Positions 44,198 through 57,852 of a stretch of DNA of 64,000 nucleotides are shown here, one piece after another (position 1 is the stretch's first letter; the number at the start of each line of letters is the position of its first letter). The DNA is from Drechmeria coniospora (taxonomy: Eukaryota > Ascomycota > Sordariomycetes > Hypocreales > Ophiocordycipitaceae). Below the pieces are notes generated by a model. It saw only the letters and a program-made list of their open reading frames with translations, was not told where the DNA came from and did no database searches. Location: contig NC_054389.1 in the NCBI RefSeq assembly GCF_001625195.1, positions 5,452,520 through 5,516,519 of the forward strand, read 5' to 3'. A program made the position numbers and the translations under genes.

Positions 44198-47100
44198 CCG
44201 AGTCTCGTGCCGTCAACAGCAGGAAAGGCAAAAGGCGGGCAGGCCCCTTCTATATAGGGCCGGCCGTATATTAGGGCTTCACGAGTCAGGTCCTGCACGT
44301 CGGTCGCACTAGCAATCGCAGGCAGGTGGGATGAGAAGGCGGATTGGAGAGTTGTCGAATCGAATCGAATCAAACAAGGGATCCTCGCAGCAAGATGGAG
44401 GAATCTCGTGCGGTTTCGTCTCCTGCCGTCGTCTTGCTTCGTGGTGGGTGCGAACCGAAGGCGGCAAGGACGGCAAGCAAGAAGCAAGGAGCAAGGAGCA
44501 GGGAGCAAGGAGTATAGCGCCAAGGAGCGAGGAGTGCGGCGAGACGAGCGATAACGAAATGCACCAATTCGGTCGTCAGACAGGTTCGACAGGTAATACT
44601 CTCAGGTCAGGTGAAGCAGGCGAAAGCAATGCTCTCCGTCATGTTCCGTGCAAGCATGGAAGGTGGAACGGCGTGGAACAGCTGGGTTGCTGATGCTATA
44701 TAACGAAGATGACGCACTTGTATGAATTTCCATGCGTCCTTCCAAGCTCACCCTGTCCACGCCAGCAGCACCAGAGCAGGCGCTACTGGTATGGTATGTA
44801 CAAGTACTAGTGATGGCGCACATGTACACGTACACCTACAACGGCGTGCATGTCGGTGCGTACGTGTACGTCCATGTGTGCGAGGAAGTACACGTAAGTA
44901 CTGTGTGAGTGCCGTACATGTACTTGCCCGCCTGGTATCGGTACGGAGTCGTAAGTACAGTATAAGCTCAAGGTTTGGGGGTGCGGCGCCCAGCTTCCAG
45001 GGTCCCACCGCGCTGCGTTCTCGAGATGGACATGTAAGTATTACATGCACATCAGCATGCAAGTAAGTACTTACTCGTCCCTATGCTGTAACATCCGCAT
45101 CCCACAAGCTGCTGCACATTCCAAACAATCCCACCGGCCGCTCCCTCCCTCCCACTCTCCCTGCGTGGATTCGTATGTCCCTACGTGTGCGGTGTAGGAG
45201 AACGTGCTTGAAGAAAGCCACCAGCATTGCCAGTAATCCCACCACGAGTGCCGACCGGACTGTGCCGAACCGCACTGTACTTGTACTTGTACTGTACCGT
45301 GCCGGCAATGCGTACCAGCAGTACGCTTACGTGCAATCACTGCACCGGGTACAAGCAGGTGGGTGTGCAAGTACTTGTGCCGCACAAATGTACCTTACTT
45401 AAGTGCAGTCGAGTACGGAGTAGGGTGTACTTACTTGTACTGTACACATTATTCTGAGCTGGCACGTACCTGGAATTGTACTGATACACGGCGAGTCGCC
45501 TATACGTACCGTGCACCAGCCCCGTGCTCGGCGCCCAGCGGCTGATTGGGGCCGTGCGGCAACGAGGCTGGAGCCCACGACCTCGCAAGCCGGCTCATGG
45601 TTGGTGGGTTCTGGCCGGCGACTGACTTCCTTCCTTCCAACGATAGGAAGATGGCGATACACGTGCGATTATCGCAAAGGGATCAATCAACAGCCTCTAG
45701 CCACCAAGGACGGGTACTTTGTCTTCCCCAACGACGAGCTTCCACATCCCCAAACGTTGAACGGCACAGGACGGCCTACCGTCCACGCCCATCGTCGCAC
45801 CTCCAAAGTACCTCGGATATAATTCGTCGTCGTCGTCGGTATTAGGTGCCCATCTCGGCCTACCCGGCCAGCACGGACAAGTACCTGCCAATTCTGGGCG
45901 ACGCATTGGTCCGAGACGAGACGCCCTCGACTTCACGTCCGAGACGAGACACAGACAAGGACAACACGCTGCTCTGTTCCCTCGCCCCGGCTGCAGCATG
46001 GACTGGTGGCTTCCCGAGACCAGAAGCCACAGTGGGGGAGGCCACGACGTCGAGCCGAAGTCGACGACGAAAGCAGCAAGGGCCAGAAGGAGGGCCGGTG
46101 CCGGCGAATCGTCGGATGTCGCGACTCGAATGATGATGACGAGGATTATCCTATCGCTCGCTCGTCCCCTCGTACTCGTACTCGTCATCGTCTCCTCTTC
46201 TCCTGTTCTCCCAGGAGGCGCTGCCTTCTCACCAACCCGTCCGTGCCTCGACCACTGGCTCTCTCGTCGTGGGCGCCAAGCTGTCCGTCGCAGGGCCGCC
46301 GGCCCTCGCCTCACGTTCGTGCTCTGCGCGAGCTAGTATTGTTCGCAACCCATGATTGTTCGCCAAAGGCCTAGTTTTGCCACCATCCGTACCGACCGCA
46401 TGTTGGTGGCCAAAGGCGAGCTAGCGCGCGAGGCTACCGATGTTACGGTACGAGGCTACTTTTGTGGATGCCTGCCTGCCTGCAGGCTTGCTTGATGGAT
46501 CTGTGTGCAACTTCCATCTCGCCTTCCATGACCCCCATCGAGCGTTGGGTCGGTTGTGCCAGCAACTCGTTGCGCCTGTTCGAGACCCGAGGCTTGCTCG
46601 ACGCGCCGACGACGCTTACGATCGAACCTTAACCCTTCACAATAGCGGGTCGGCCTGGGCAACCAACGGTGCCACCGCCGCCGGCGCCGGCGCCGATGGC
46701 AGCGCCAACGCCAGTGCCTATCGCTGACCGTCCGCCTCAGTGCCGCCATCAAGAACGGCATGCTCGTCGGAGAGGCGCCACGAGCGATACGGCTCGGCCG
46801 TCCGTGACCCAATCACCGGGAAAGCCCTGATGCGCTAGCGCGTGCTTGATGACGCAGCCGCATGCAGGAGAAGGTTGAGGCCGGGAATGCAAAGGGGAAT
46901 AAAGGCCTTGCTTCTGTGCCAGTTTCGCCATGTCGGTCTGCGGCGAGGGGTCCCTCGAGAGCTTCCAGGCCGGTCGAGACACGTAGCGAGAGCGGCTGCT
47001 GACCTGTCATGTAAGTATTCCATTTTCATTTTGTTTTTCATCTTCGTCATCACCATGGCCGCGATGCAAACGACAAGCCATTCCTTTCACGTGAATAGAT

Positions 47101-47681
47101 GGGGGACCAAGGTCTGGGGTTTCGAAATTCATGGTGGGCAGGGACCCTCGATTCCCTGGAAAGTAGTGTGCGTGCTCCGTACAGTACAGCAAGTACAGTA
47201 CCTAGTATACTGGGTCTACTGCACAACTGCAAGTGCCGCAGGACTACTCCGTACTACTTAAGTACTACTAGTATTCCGTGAGAGCTATGTACCAAGTATC
47301 CGTCAGGATGCTGTACTCCGTAATGTGCAAGTAATACGGAGTCCTGTACTCCGTACTCCGTACTATAAGTGCTTGTACCGACATGTAAGTGCAGTACTAG
47401 GTATGTAAGTATGTCGCTCCGCCATTTGCTTTGTGCCCAGACCCCCCAGCCGATGAATGAACTGCTTGGCGCTGCCGCACCACGTTTCGTCATGGACTTG
47501 GACATAAAAAGCATGCACAAGCCATCACACCTGACGCACACATGAAATGCCATCGAAACCTGTCCATCTCGAACCTCCCTCCCACTCCACCGAGCAAGAA
47601 TTGATCACTCTTGAGCTCCGACTCGCATCGCAAAAATTAACATCAAATCGCTGCCGTCCAGATTGGCTCGAACCCCCCCTC

Positions 47682-47727
47682 CCCTCCACCCTTTACCCTC
47701 CACCCTCTACCCTCCACCCTCCACCCT
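47682..47727. repeat. CTCCACCCT-type tandem repeat
   Basis: Imperfect copies of a 9-14 base pyrimidine-rich unit (CCCTCCACCCT, CCCTCTACCCT) in gene-free DNA. Confidence 0.8.
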
Positions 47728-48943
47728 GCAACCCCCCATCTCGAACTACATTTCCTAATTTAGCATTTGCCTAGCAATAATACACCTCGTCGTCTGCCGC
47801 CAGCAGCGCCCCGGGAGAGAGGGGGGGGGGGTTTTCTTGGCACATCCATTCTTGCCGTAGAGAGGATCGAATTGCTATCAGTTACTGGGTATTTCTGAGT
47901 AGTCAGGCCCCCTTTCCCCTGTCCGTCCGTACCGTACTTACTCGCACTGAAGTGGTTCATGCTTTTAAGCCCATGTACTTCAAGCTTGTAAGCCCATGTG
48001 CTTCAAGCTTGTAGCCTACGTAATATTGTACATATTCCATACTGCAAGTGCGCGGGTAGTCTCAACAGTGCTATGGGTGCTCCAAAAAACAAGCTCCAAG
48101 AATTCCCCCTGCCCCCCTGCTTGCGCGGCCAGCAAGCCACCCACATTCCCGACTAGCACTGCGACATCAAGACCGCCCCTCTCTGGTCCTTGGATTTCTC
48201 CATCAGCCCACAGCAAAGACATACGCGCGTACTTGAAAAGCTCATGCGCACGTGCGAGCGGTAGTAGCATCTGTGTTCGGGTTCATTTGTACGCATACGG
48301 AACTTGCCGATCTGTACGGAGTACCGAATGCTCTGTCCAACCCCTGCTGGAACAGCCCCGAGTGCGTTGTGCGGACAACTCCCACATCCCGACGGTACTG
48401 TCCTGATCCCTCTCGTCTCTTGAACAGTCCCTTGTGTTTCTCTCATCCTGTCATGAACGGACACACGTACTAGCCCTGGATGGATGACCGATCACCAAGC
48501 TGCCCATGCCATGTTCCTAGACACAGGACATGAACGGGTGGCAATAATTACGCTCCAAATCCGGTTCGGCTGTGACCTTGTCCGGCTGGTGGGCGGTCAA
48601 GCATCGATTATTCTAGTCGTGTCGCCTGAATGCATCAACGAGCGCGGCCGGGTGCTAATGCTCTCCCTGATGCACATCGGCTGTGATTCAAATGTGGTAA
48701 CATTGGTCCTTGAGTTGTAGAATCGGATGGAATTGGAGATATCCAGCATCAGGGTATGCTTGCATTGAACAACCATTCCTCGTTTGTCGTCGAGTGCAGA
48801 ATAGGCAGGCCACCTTCGCGTCCTGACATTTATTCAAATATTGGTCGTATCAGAAACAATCATGTGCACAGCATACGTGACTTTCTGCACGCTCGATCCA
48901 TCAGATTGAGCCCGGGCGCCCCCCCTCGACGAATCTTCTTTTT

Positions 48944-50153
48944 TTACATCTTTCCCGTCAACCAATCTCGCTCCTTATTCTTGGACAAGCCCGCCGCTCC
49001 GGTGACGGGCAGGTTGCGCTTCTTGAGCTCGGCCTCAATCACCTTCCAGCGGCCGATGGCCATCTCCTTCTGGATCGGTCCAATCTTGCTGTCGTGCAGC
49101 TCGACGTTTGTTAGCTTCCGCAAGTCATCACGCCGCCTGAGCTGTTCCGCGAGCTTCGGTGCCTTCGTCGGCTTCGCCGTGAGCGTCAGCAGATGCTTGA
49201 CCGTTCGCGCCGCCCCGAGCTTCGAATCGGGGATGAGGTTGCCTGTGAGCTGATAGAGTCGTTTTCGAACCTGCTCGCCTGTCAGAAACTCGATGCGTGA
49301 TGCGGAAGCGAGGCAAAGCACGTACGGCAAATTTTTCCTCATCGCCCAAGCTGACGTCCTTCCACGACGGGTCCCAGGCCTTGATCAATTTCCTCGCCTC
49401 CTCCTGTGAGACTTTCTCGACCGCCTCGGCTGCTTCCTCAGCCTCGGACGTCAGGGCTCGGCATACAGATGAGGAGTTGCCCTTGAGAGATGGCTTGCCA
49501 TCGCGGATCTGAATCTCGACAGCCAACGCTTCGTCCAGCGCATTCCTGTCGCCCGCCCTCCACTTCTTGGTCGACCACGGGGAAAAGGAGCCAGCCTCTT
49601 GCAGCGCAAGCACCTCGACGACCGCTCTTCGCAGATAGACCTCGATCACGTCCTTGTCCGCGACCTTTTCGGTGCTGGCAAATGGCCGAAAGTCGCTCTC
49701 CTCGCCCCAATGCCCCGGCTGGTGCCACCATGACCGGACCGTTTCAATCTCCTCGAGGCCCGAGGCGTCGGTGGCTGGTGCATATGTCGGGTCCGACGCT
49801 TTCAATTCTTTCTCCGACATCGCCTCCGTTCGCTTTGGCGGCAACACCAGGCGCGAGTCCCGAACGGCGGCGGGGGTCCTATCTCGACGCGGCATCGACT
49901 GGAGCACCTCTTCCGGCAGTTTCGACACATTCTCCTCCTCCGGCCTCTGCGTGTACGGGTCCTCGGGGCCGGGAGCTTCGTCCTTCCAGAGCTTTCCTCG
50001 AACCCAATCGGTATTCTTCCCTCGGGCGGCGCACGTGGTCGAAATGGCGCGAGAGCGAACGAAACATGATCGAGTGGACGACCACGACAATGGCGCGATG
50101 GCGAGTTGCAGATGCAGAGACTGCAGTCCCGACAACCGCGGTGCTCGAGCCAT
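48944..50153 (-). CDS. Mitochondrial large-subunit ribosomal protein mL50 (Mrpl13-like)
   Basis: Exons 49326-50153 and 48944-49270 give 384 residues. Intron 49271-49325 has donor GTACGT, branch CTGAC and acceptor GAGCAG, joining DEEKFA to VRKRLYQLTGN. A shorter alternative with donor at 49321 would also keep frame. The N-terminus is a presequence (MARAPRLSGLQSLHL..STRSCFVRSRAISTT). It is followed by the fungal family signature GKNTDWVRGKLWKDEAPGPEDPY. The middle has VRSWWHQPGHWGEE and VIEVYLRRAVVEVLALQEAG. The C-terminal part, with LTGNLIPDSKLGAARTVKHLL, is the L50 domain, and the end LPVTGAAGLSKNKERDWL is helical and basic. It is part of the mitochondrial ribosome. Confidence 0.85.
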
Positions 50154-50830
50154 AGCTTGGAATATACGCCGGCTGCGGCACGGAAGGCACCAGGGACGGG
50201 AGACGAAGACGGATGGACCGATGGGCGACCGAGGTCAGGATGTCGACAACGCAAGCAGCGTGTCTGCAGACGTTCGAGTAGGTGACTTTTTTAGTGGATG
50301 CGCAAGTTCGGACCAACCAGGACTTCAGGAGTCGTCGATTCTTTTGGCTGCGTTCAGGGGGCCCACCAAAGCCAATCCCGCTCCCGGTACTCCGTACGCT
50401 TACTTGTACTTGACGGAGTACTCGCACTGGTGATTTCCTGCTGGGTAGGTACCTAGTACGGAGTACTCCGTACTGTAATTAGTACCAAGTACTTACTGTA
50501 GGTACTTGCACTTATAGCGCCTGCAGTAAGTACCTACAACTATTATGTGCTCCGTACATGTACTCGTACATGTACTTCTTACTAGGCCGTTTGACACATA
50601 GCTGTGCCATGTACTACTTACAGTACACTGTTACGGAGCACAACTACAGGGCTGCTATAGGACATGCAAGTACATATTAATACCTACTGTACAGAGTACG
50701 GACGGAGTACTTGCATGTATTGACGCATCTGCTGAATCAGTTAGCTTCCGAGCCCCCCTACATGGCGGGTGAGACTTTATTCCGCCGCCTCGATCCTCCG
50801 TCTTTCGCATCCCACTTCAACAGCATCGTC
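50154..50830. other. Divergent promoter region between mL50 and the Cys-motif protein
   Basis: About 680 bp. Bases 50390-50710 are dense in GTAC palindromes, including the 20-bp perfect palindrome at 50455-50474. No gene is seen. Confidence 0.55.
50455..50474. repeat. Perfect 20-bp palindrome AGTACGGAGTACTCCGTACT
   Basis: Longest of the perfect palindromes of this type noted in the window, lying between two divergent genes. Confidence 0.95.
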
Positions 50831-51435
50831 ATGCCGAGGATACTGCTTCTTTTGCTTGCGATAGCGGCCCTGGTGGCCCTCGCATCAGCCGGTACGTTCC
50901 CTAGTCCCTCCTCTATCCGTCTCTGTCCATCCGTCCATCGCTACGCTTCCGCCCGCATCGTTCTGACGGCGGCCTCGTCACAGCTGCACCGACTTTCTGC
51001 AAGTGCACGTGCTTCAAGAACAGCACAATCGTTCCTTTAGGACCGGCCGGCCACGCCTCTGTCCTTCGACGATCACCCTCCTTCGACTCATCGGTCCGCC
51101 ATCATCACCCCCGTTCCCTGCTGTTTGATGGCGGTGCCAGCAGCGACGACGACAACAACTACCGCCGATCGGCTTCGGCATCATGCTCCGAGTGCACAAA
51201 GGCCTTCTGCCTCAGCCAGGGCATCGGCTTCTGCAAGGATGCCAAGGACGAAAACGTCGTCACCATGTGCTTCCAGCGGGACAGCAACAAGGACAAGATC
51301 ATCGTCTGGGGCTTCATCCTGGGCACCGTCGGCCTCTTGGGATGGACAGCCTTCAAACGGGTGGTCGAATGGCGCGACGGCAGGGGCATCAGTCGGCAAG
51401 ACATAAACTACACACCCATGGTGCACGGCCAATGA
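50831..51435 (+). CDS. Small secretory-pathway single-pass membrane protein with CKCTCF motif
   Basis: Exons 50831-50891 and 50984-51435 give 170 residues. Intron 50892-50983 (GTACGT..TCACAG) interrupts an Ala codon right after the signal peptide MPRILLLLLAIAALVALASA. The mature part begins APTFCKCTCFKNSTIVPLG. It later has a second Cys group, SCSECTKAFCLSQGIGFCKD, then VVTMCFQRDSNKDK. A membrane segment follows (IIVWGFILGTVGLLGWTAF) and a short cytosolic tail RVVEWRDGRG..NYTPMVHGQ. The layout is type I membrane. The two-exon frame has few start codons, so a simple ORF scan misses it. I recognise the pattern as conserved in filamentous ascomycetes without a known function. It is convergent with the DAHP synthase gene, about 190 bp apart. 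Confidence 0.85.
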
Positions 51436-51623
51436 TGATTGAACTCGCAACGTACATAATGTCAACGAATATAAAGTCCTCGTTTCAAGATATCCCAAAA
51501 TCAAACGGAAGCGCCGCAAGTCTGCTCCGCGTCATGACACCATCCCCTGGTCCGGTTGAAGATGCAGGCATGCATGCCCGCCCGCGACGCAACGTCTACA
51601 CCGCTGTGCTGTGTTGAGCCCTC

Positions 51624-53206
<1,583 letters not shown>

Positions 53207-53318
53207 TGTGCTTCTCTGATGGCAGGATACGGATGAATGTTCAGCGGTTCCGTCGGTCGATCGATCGATCGTAGCCCGTGTTTGGCTATGAATTTGCAGA
53301 AAGGTCGGTTCGCGAGCC

Positions 53319-53324
53319 GAGTCA
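53319..53324 (-). promoter_or_regulatory. Candidate CPC1/Gcn4-type site upstream of DAHP synthase
   Basis: Minus-strand TGACTCG, a 6-of-7 match to the TGACTCA element, lies 113 bp upstream of the start codon. In fungi DAHP synthase genes are known targets of general amino-acid control, so position and gene fit. A single short match can arise by chance. Confidence 0.4.
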
Positions 53325-55156
53325 AGTCACTCTCCGACGGTCCTACCCTGGAGCACGCCGTTGAGCTATGCTGCTGGGACGATGTTGATTCAAGGGGCTT
53401 GAAGCAAAAGTAAAAACGAGGCACGGCGTCGAAGAGAGGTCAACGTCTGGAAGGGGAAGTGTCTCGGGCGGCGAGTCATCCAGGCTGTGATATGGACTGA
53501 ATGCTCCAGGTGTACTGATGATAATTTTGAGGTAACCATTTTGACGAAAGCCAAAATTATCAGACCGGAGCAGCGTCGGAGGAGACCCCACCAACCCCCA
53601 AGTCCCAGTTCGTAATAGTACCTAGTAGCCACCAACACCGCTAGTGATGGCGAGGTGTACTCCGTACTCCGCAAGTACTGTACATTAGTACTCGAAACCT
53701 TGCACTAGAGGTATTCACCTCCTATTATTCCAGCTGGCAACGATATGCCACCTTGACCTGTGCTGTGTGGAGTACTTACTGGTCTGCAAGTACTTACACG
53801 TACTGTACGGAGTACATCTGCAGTAATAGTACTCCGTATTACTTGTACGATTCTGGCTGGTGTTCTGTGTGCCGTCTTACTCTGTCAGGAATAGCCACAT
53901 GAAATCGGACAAGTGCTTGCAATCTAATATATCCTGCCTGTTGCTCAGTCCGCCATGTACACCATCTCGATGGCAACAATGGCATCAATAGGCAGGCAGT
54001 TGGTCTGGCTAGCGAGCCGTTCAAAAGGAACACTGGTGCCGTCCCTTGCTTCCTGCTGCCCAACGACGCAACAAGTCAAGCCAACAAAGGCGGCCCGTTT
54101 CATTGGACGATGCAAAGTACGCCTTACGACCTACTGGCAGGGCATGCATGAGGAGCCTGAGAGTATCGCCCTCCGTCAACTTGAGGTGGGCACCGTCGCA
54201 GATGACGCCTAAAACCACAATACGACCGGCATACTGTCCTCGGCCATCAGGGCCATGAGACAACAGGAGCTCTCTGCAATGCCCCGGTTTAATTCATTTG
54301 CAAGTGCCGACCGAGACTGTACTGTACATACTTGTACGGAGTAATAATTATTATACATGTGCAGCATGCGGTTATACCCCTTAGGACTCCACAATCGTAC
54401 GAAGAGGCTCAGCACCATCAATGTACTTACAACTACTCCGTACATGTACAAGTACTTCTGCAGGCACAGGTCAACTTGCCAGTTGTCAGCACTCCGTCCT
54501 TCGGCTCCCCCTTGCAGCCCCAGTGAGCGCCTGCATAAGCGTGCTCATTCGTCGCCACCATATGTCAGGTACCAGCCAACCACCCACTCTCTAACTACAA
54601 AGGGGGGGTGACAAAAAAGGGGCCGTCACAGCTCAACTTCATGCTCCCCAGAATCCAGAATCAAACCGCCAAGGAATCGCCGTCGGCCGTTGTCTGTTCA
54701 TTCCCACGTAATTCATCACCAGTTCCAAATTTCCGTCAATGTGGTGCCCGGCAGTCTTGGAGTTCGACCAGCCGTTTTCCTCTCGTTGTATGGCCAGCCG
54801 AAATGTTCATTGACCTGTGCTCGTGCTGCTGCCATGCTGGTACCTTGACATGCTACCTATACCTAGTATGTAAGTAGTTGCATTCGAGTACGAAGTGTCA
54901 GCACTCCGTGCCGTACTAACGTGGCAAGGCCACGCGTACGTTGATAGCCATCGTTCCATTTGTTTTTGTCAACCAATGACACCCCCGCCCGAAGCAAACC
55001 AACCATCCTGGCTTTTCTTACTCGTGCACTCGCTGTTTTGGCTGCCATGCACACGAGCATACGAGCATAGCCATCGCCATACTCCGTAGAGCGCAGCAGC
55101 ATCAGCGATTCGTGTCGCCTCTACGCAGTACTTTCTTATTTGCTTGCTTTTTCATG

Positions 55157-55232
55157 CCATCGCCCATCATCCATCGCCCATCATCCATCACCCATCAATC
55201 ATCGCCCATCAATCGTCGCCCATCAATCATCA
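55157..55232. repeat. Imperfect CCCATCATCCATCG / CCCATCAATC repeat
   Basis: About six units of 10-14 bases built from CCCATCA in gene-free DNA. Confidence 0.8.
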
Positions 55233-55945
55233 CCAAGCCGAATTTTCCCCACCCTGCCGGCCAGGCTAGGGAATTGGGCAATCGCGTAAACCGTTGCTGC
55301 GTCCAACCACTCGTTTCGGCCCGGCTTCCCCAGGGCCAGATCAGATCCGACATCACTGCTCCAACGAACAGTTCCCCACCATCCTCCCCCAACCGTCCCA
55401 AGACTTGAGCCCGTGTTTTACCTACCTCTTGACCCGCGACCTCTTGCGCTGCGCGTCTCGACCGCCTTCCGTCCCCGTCGCCATCAATTCACCATCAGCA
55501 CCCGCGAGTGCTTCTACCCGCTTCCTCCAACCTCGACGTCGCCCCTGCGAGACCTCCCTGCCCACCATTGCGAAACGGTGACCCGTCGCCAGCACCGCCG
55601 CTTGCGCTTTTGGCATCAATCCAATTCGTTGCAGCCTTTCCTTCCACTCGGCCGCACCCCGTAAGGGCGCTTGTCGGCAAAGCAAACATACTGCTCCAGT
55701 CTTGACTCGACCTTGAGTGTCCTGACTCCCTCGCACTGCGACTTCCCAGACTGTCACCGTGTCTCACGAATCGCGGGCTACAGCGGCAGCTGTGCAGCCT
55801 TGCTCAAGCTGCAGCCTGTTGGCCACCGTCATTCTCCCTACTCCTCCCTGCTCCCATCACCATCACCATCACCATCTCCACTCTCCACTCTCTCCCCCAA
55901 TACCGGCATTAGCAGCGAACCTTTTTCAGCCCTGGCTCATCGAAT

Positions 55946-56987
55946 ATGTTTGCAACAGAACACTACAGCAACATGAGTGCGACAGAACACTACAGCAACG
56001 TGAGTGCGATGGTGCCTGGTGCCGCCAGGAAACGTCTGAGGGAGGAAGATGTAGTGGCCAGCAGCAACTGCACTGGATTCGTCGACCATCCAAATGTAGG
56101 CGCTACCCTTTTGCCGCATCTTGCTTCGACCTTGCTGACAGGTTGCCCAGAAACGCTTGCATTCCCTGCCTCTTCGGTCCGCTTGCAGAATTATGCAGCA
56201 AAAATGCCAATCCTCCTTCCAAGTGGCGCCACTCACCGAGAATGCGAACAAGGCGAATTTTCAATCTCACCATGTGCCCTGGTCCTCGCCTCCCGCACCG
56301 CCCGCACCCCTGGCGGCAACCGTGCTGGAGCAAGATACGGAGATGGAAATGGCTGACGCCAGCCCCCCTCCACATAATGAAGCTGCGGATGACCGACCGT
56401 ATGGGCACTCGGCCGACCATATTCCTACACCTGTCGAAGCCAGCAGCGTCGGAACCGCCGTCACAGGCCACAACGCCGAATGGGCTGGCCGGAACCCACA
56501 TGTCACGCAGATGAATGGTGTCGTGAATATGGGCCACCACCAGACAGGCTTCGCCGAGAGCAGCGTTGGGCATCGGGCCGTCGGCAGCTATGGAAACGAG
56601 GGCGCCTTCCCATTGAGCGGACATGTGCCCTCGCCTCCATCCGAACCGACCGACTCGCTCCAACTCCAGGCTTTCGACTCCTCAAGCATGATGGTGGATG
56701 ACGAGACGGCGACTTCATCTCGATACACGGACATGGCTCCATGCTCCGTCGACCATGCCAACGCCATGGACATTGAGCTGCCCAAAATACAGCGAACCAG
56801 CAGCTCCGAAACCGGCTCTACCGCCTCCTCCCCTGGAAGACGGGGCCACGTGCGGAGCAAGCATACCGTCAACTCGTGGACCTGGCAACCTGGCATGACG
56901 AAGAGCTTCAGTATAGGATACCGCTCTGACTGCGAAAAGTGCCGACTCAAAGTCCCTGGCCATTTCAACCACATTGTCATCTCATAG
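55946..56987 (+). CDS. Protein of unknown function with conserved Cys-pair C-terminus
   Basis: Exons 55946-56095 and 56142-56987 join in phase 0 across a 46-bp intron (GTAGGC..GCTGACAG) into 331 residues. The N-terminus contains a directly duplicated octapeptide-like unit, ATEHYSNM-S then ATEHYSNV-S, followed by a basic KRLREED. The middle is disordered and rich in Pro, His, Ser and acidic residues (DTEMEMADASPPPHNEAADD). The C-terminal 40 residues look conserved: HTVNSWTWQPGMTKSFSIGY, then RSDCEKCRLKVPGHFNHIVIS with a CxxC pair. No targeting or membrane signal is seen. I recognise only a fungal hypothetical style. It is convergent with the next gene, 865 bp apart. Confidence 0.7.
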
Positions 56988-57852
56988 GAGGGTCACAAGA
57001 TCTTGGTCGACTCCAAGGGAAACGAGATGGCACTGAGCACTAGCATGGTGCCCTCCGTCCCCTGGACTGAGTAGAGAGCTGTCGTCGGCTGAGGAGGCTC
57101 GATCCTCGAGTCTTGGTCCATGTACACCGAAGAAGAGACCCCCTCTGATGCCCACCCCCCCTCCCCACCAAAGGCAAAGGCCGCAGTTCCGACGAGTTCC
57201 TCCACGCCCCCCGACCGCAATGCTTCCGAACCATCGTCAAAGGCGCCAGGGTCACTTGCTGGAGAGGGGATTGCAGGCTATGGCTGCCAGGGAAAACTAT
57301 TCGCCGGATAATCCACCCAGAAGCGCACGTCACGTTTTTCTGTTGCTGGGCACTTCTACAACCGTGCGTATTGGACGCCCATGTACTGTACTATTTGGAT
57401 TTCTTTGCTCAATCACGTACTGCGCGAAAGCGTTTATTGAGCACAGCGGAATGGTTTGTCACAAGAAAGAAAACAGAAGTAGCACGAAATCCATCCGCTT
57501 CGAGAATCCCGCCTCGAGGTCGGGAGCGAAAAGCAGCAGCGCAGGCTTAACGTATCGTATATAGCATCCAACGGAGACAAAGTGCGGCGTTTGCCGTACG
57601 CCATGCCTTATGCAGGTGTTCCAAAACGCAACGATGCCCATGAATTCACATGTTCCTTCTCGTATCAACGTGTGAGGTGGTCGAAATCAGCTCCCCAATG
57701 CTGATGGAGCTTTCAATTGGACAAAATGACTCCTGACGCCATCTCATGCACAATATGACGCAAAATTTGCTTTCCACCCATGCATCCTTGCTGGATCATA
57801 TGACAAAACATTGCGAAAAATGGAGCCAGCATTTGCGAAAACAATGAACGGA
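56988..57852. other. Convergent 3' intergenic region
   Basis: No gene or notable repeat is supported in these 865 bases. Confidence 0.5.

Larger units (their letters stand above)
44090..48943. other. Gene-poor region of about 4.9 kb
   Basis: No convincing protein is encoded. The left end holds the promoter of the arylsulfotransferase-family gene with a G-run. GTAC palindromes cluster at 44790-45080, 45270-45500 and 47170-47410, including GTACTCCGTACTCCGTAC at 47347-47364. A CTCCACCCT-type repeat lies at 47682-47727. Confidence 0.6.
53207..55945. other. Gene-poor region of about 2.7 kb
   Basis: The left end is the DAHP synthase promoter. Palindromes cluster at 53610-53840 and 54310-54470. 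A CCCATCATCCAT-type repeat covers 55157-55232. The right end is the leader of the gene at 55946, with a (CATCAC)n repeat at 55854-55876. No protein is supported. Confidence 0.6.

Noticed and set aside
45545..45615. tRNA-like stretch on the minus strand (GGTCGTGGGCTCCAGCC)
   Set aside because: It departs from the B-box consensus and no cloverleaf can be drawn; at most a decayed tRNA-derived relic.
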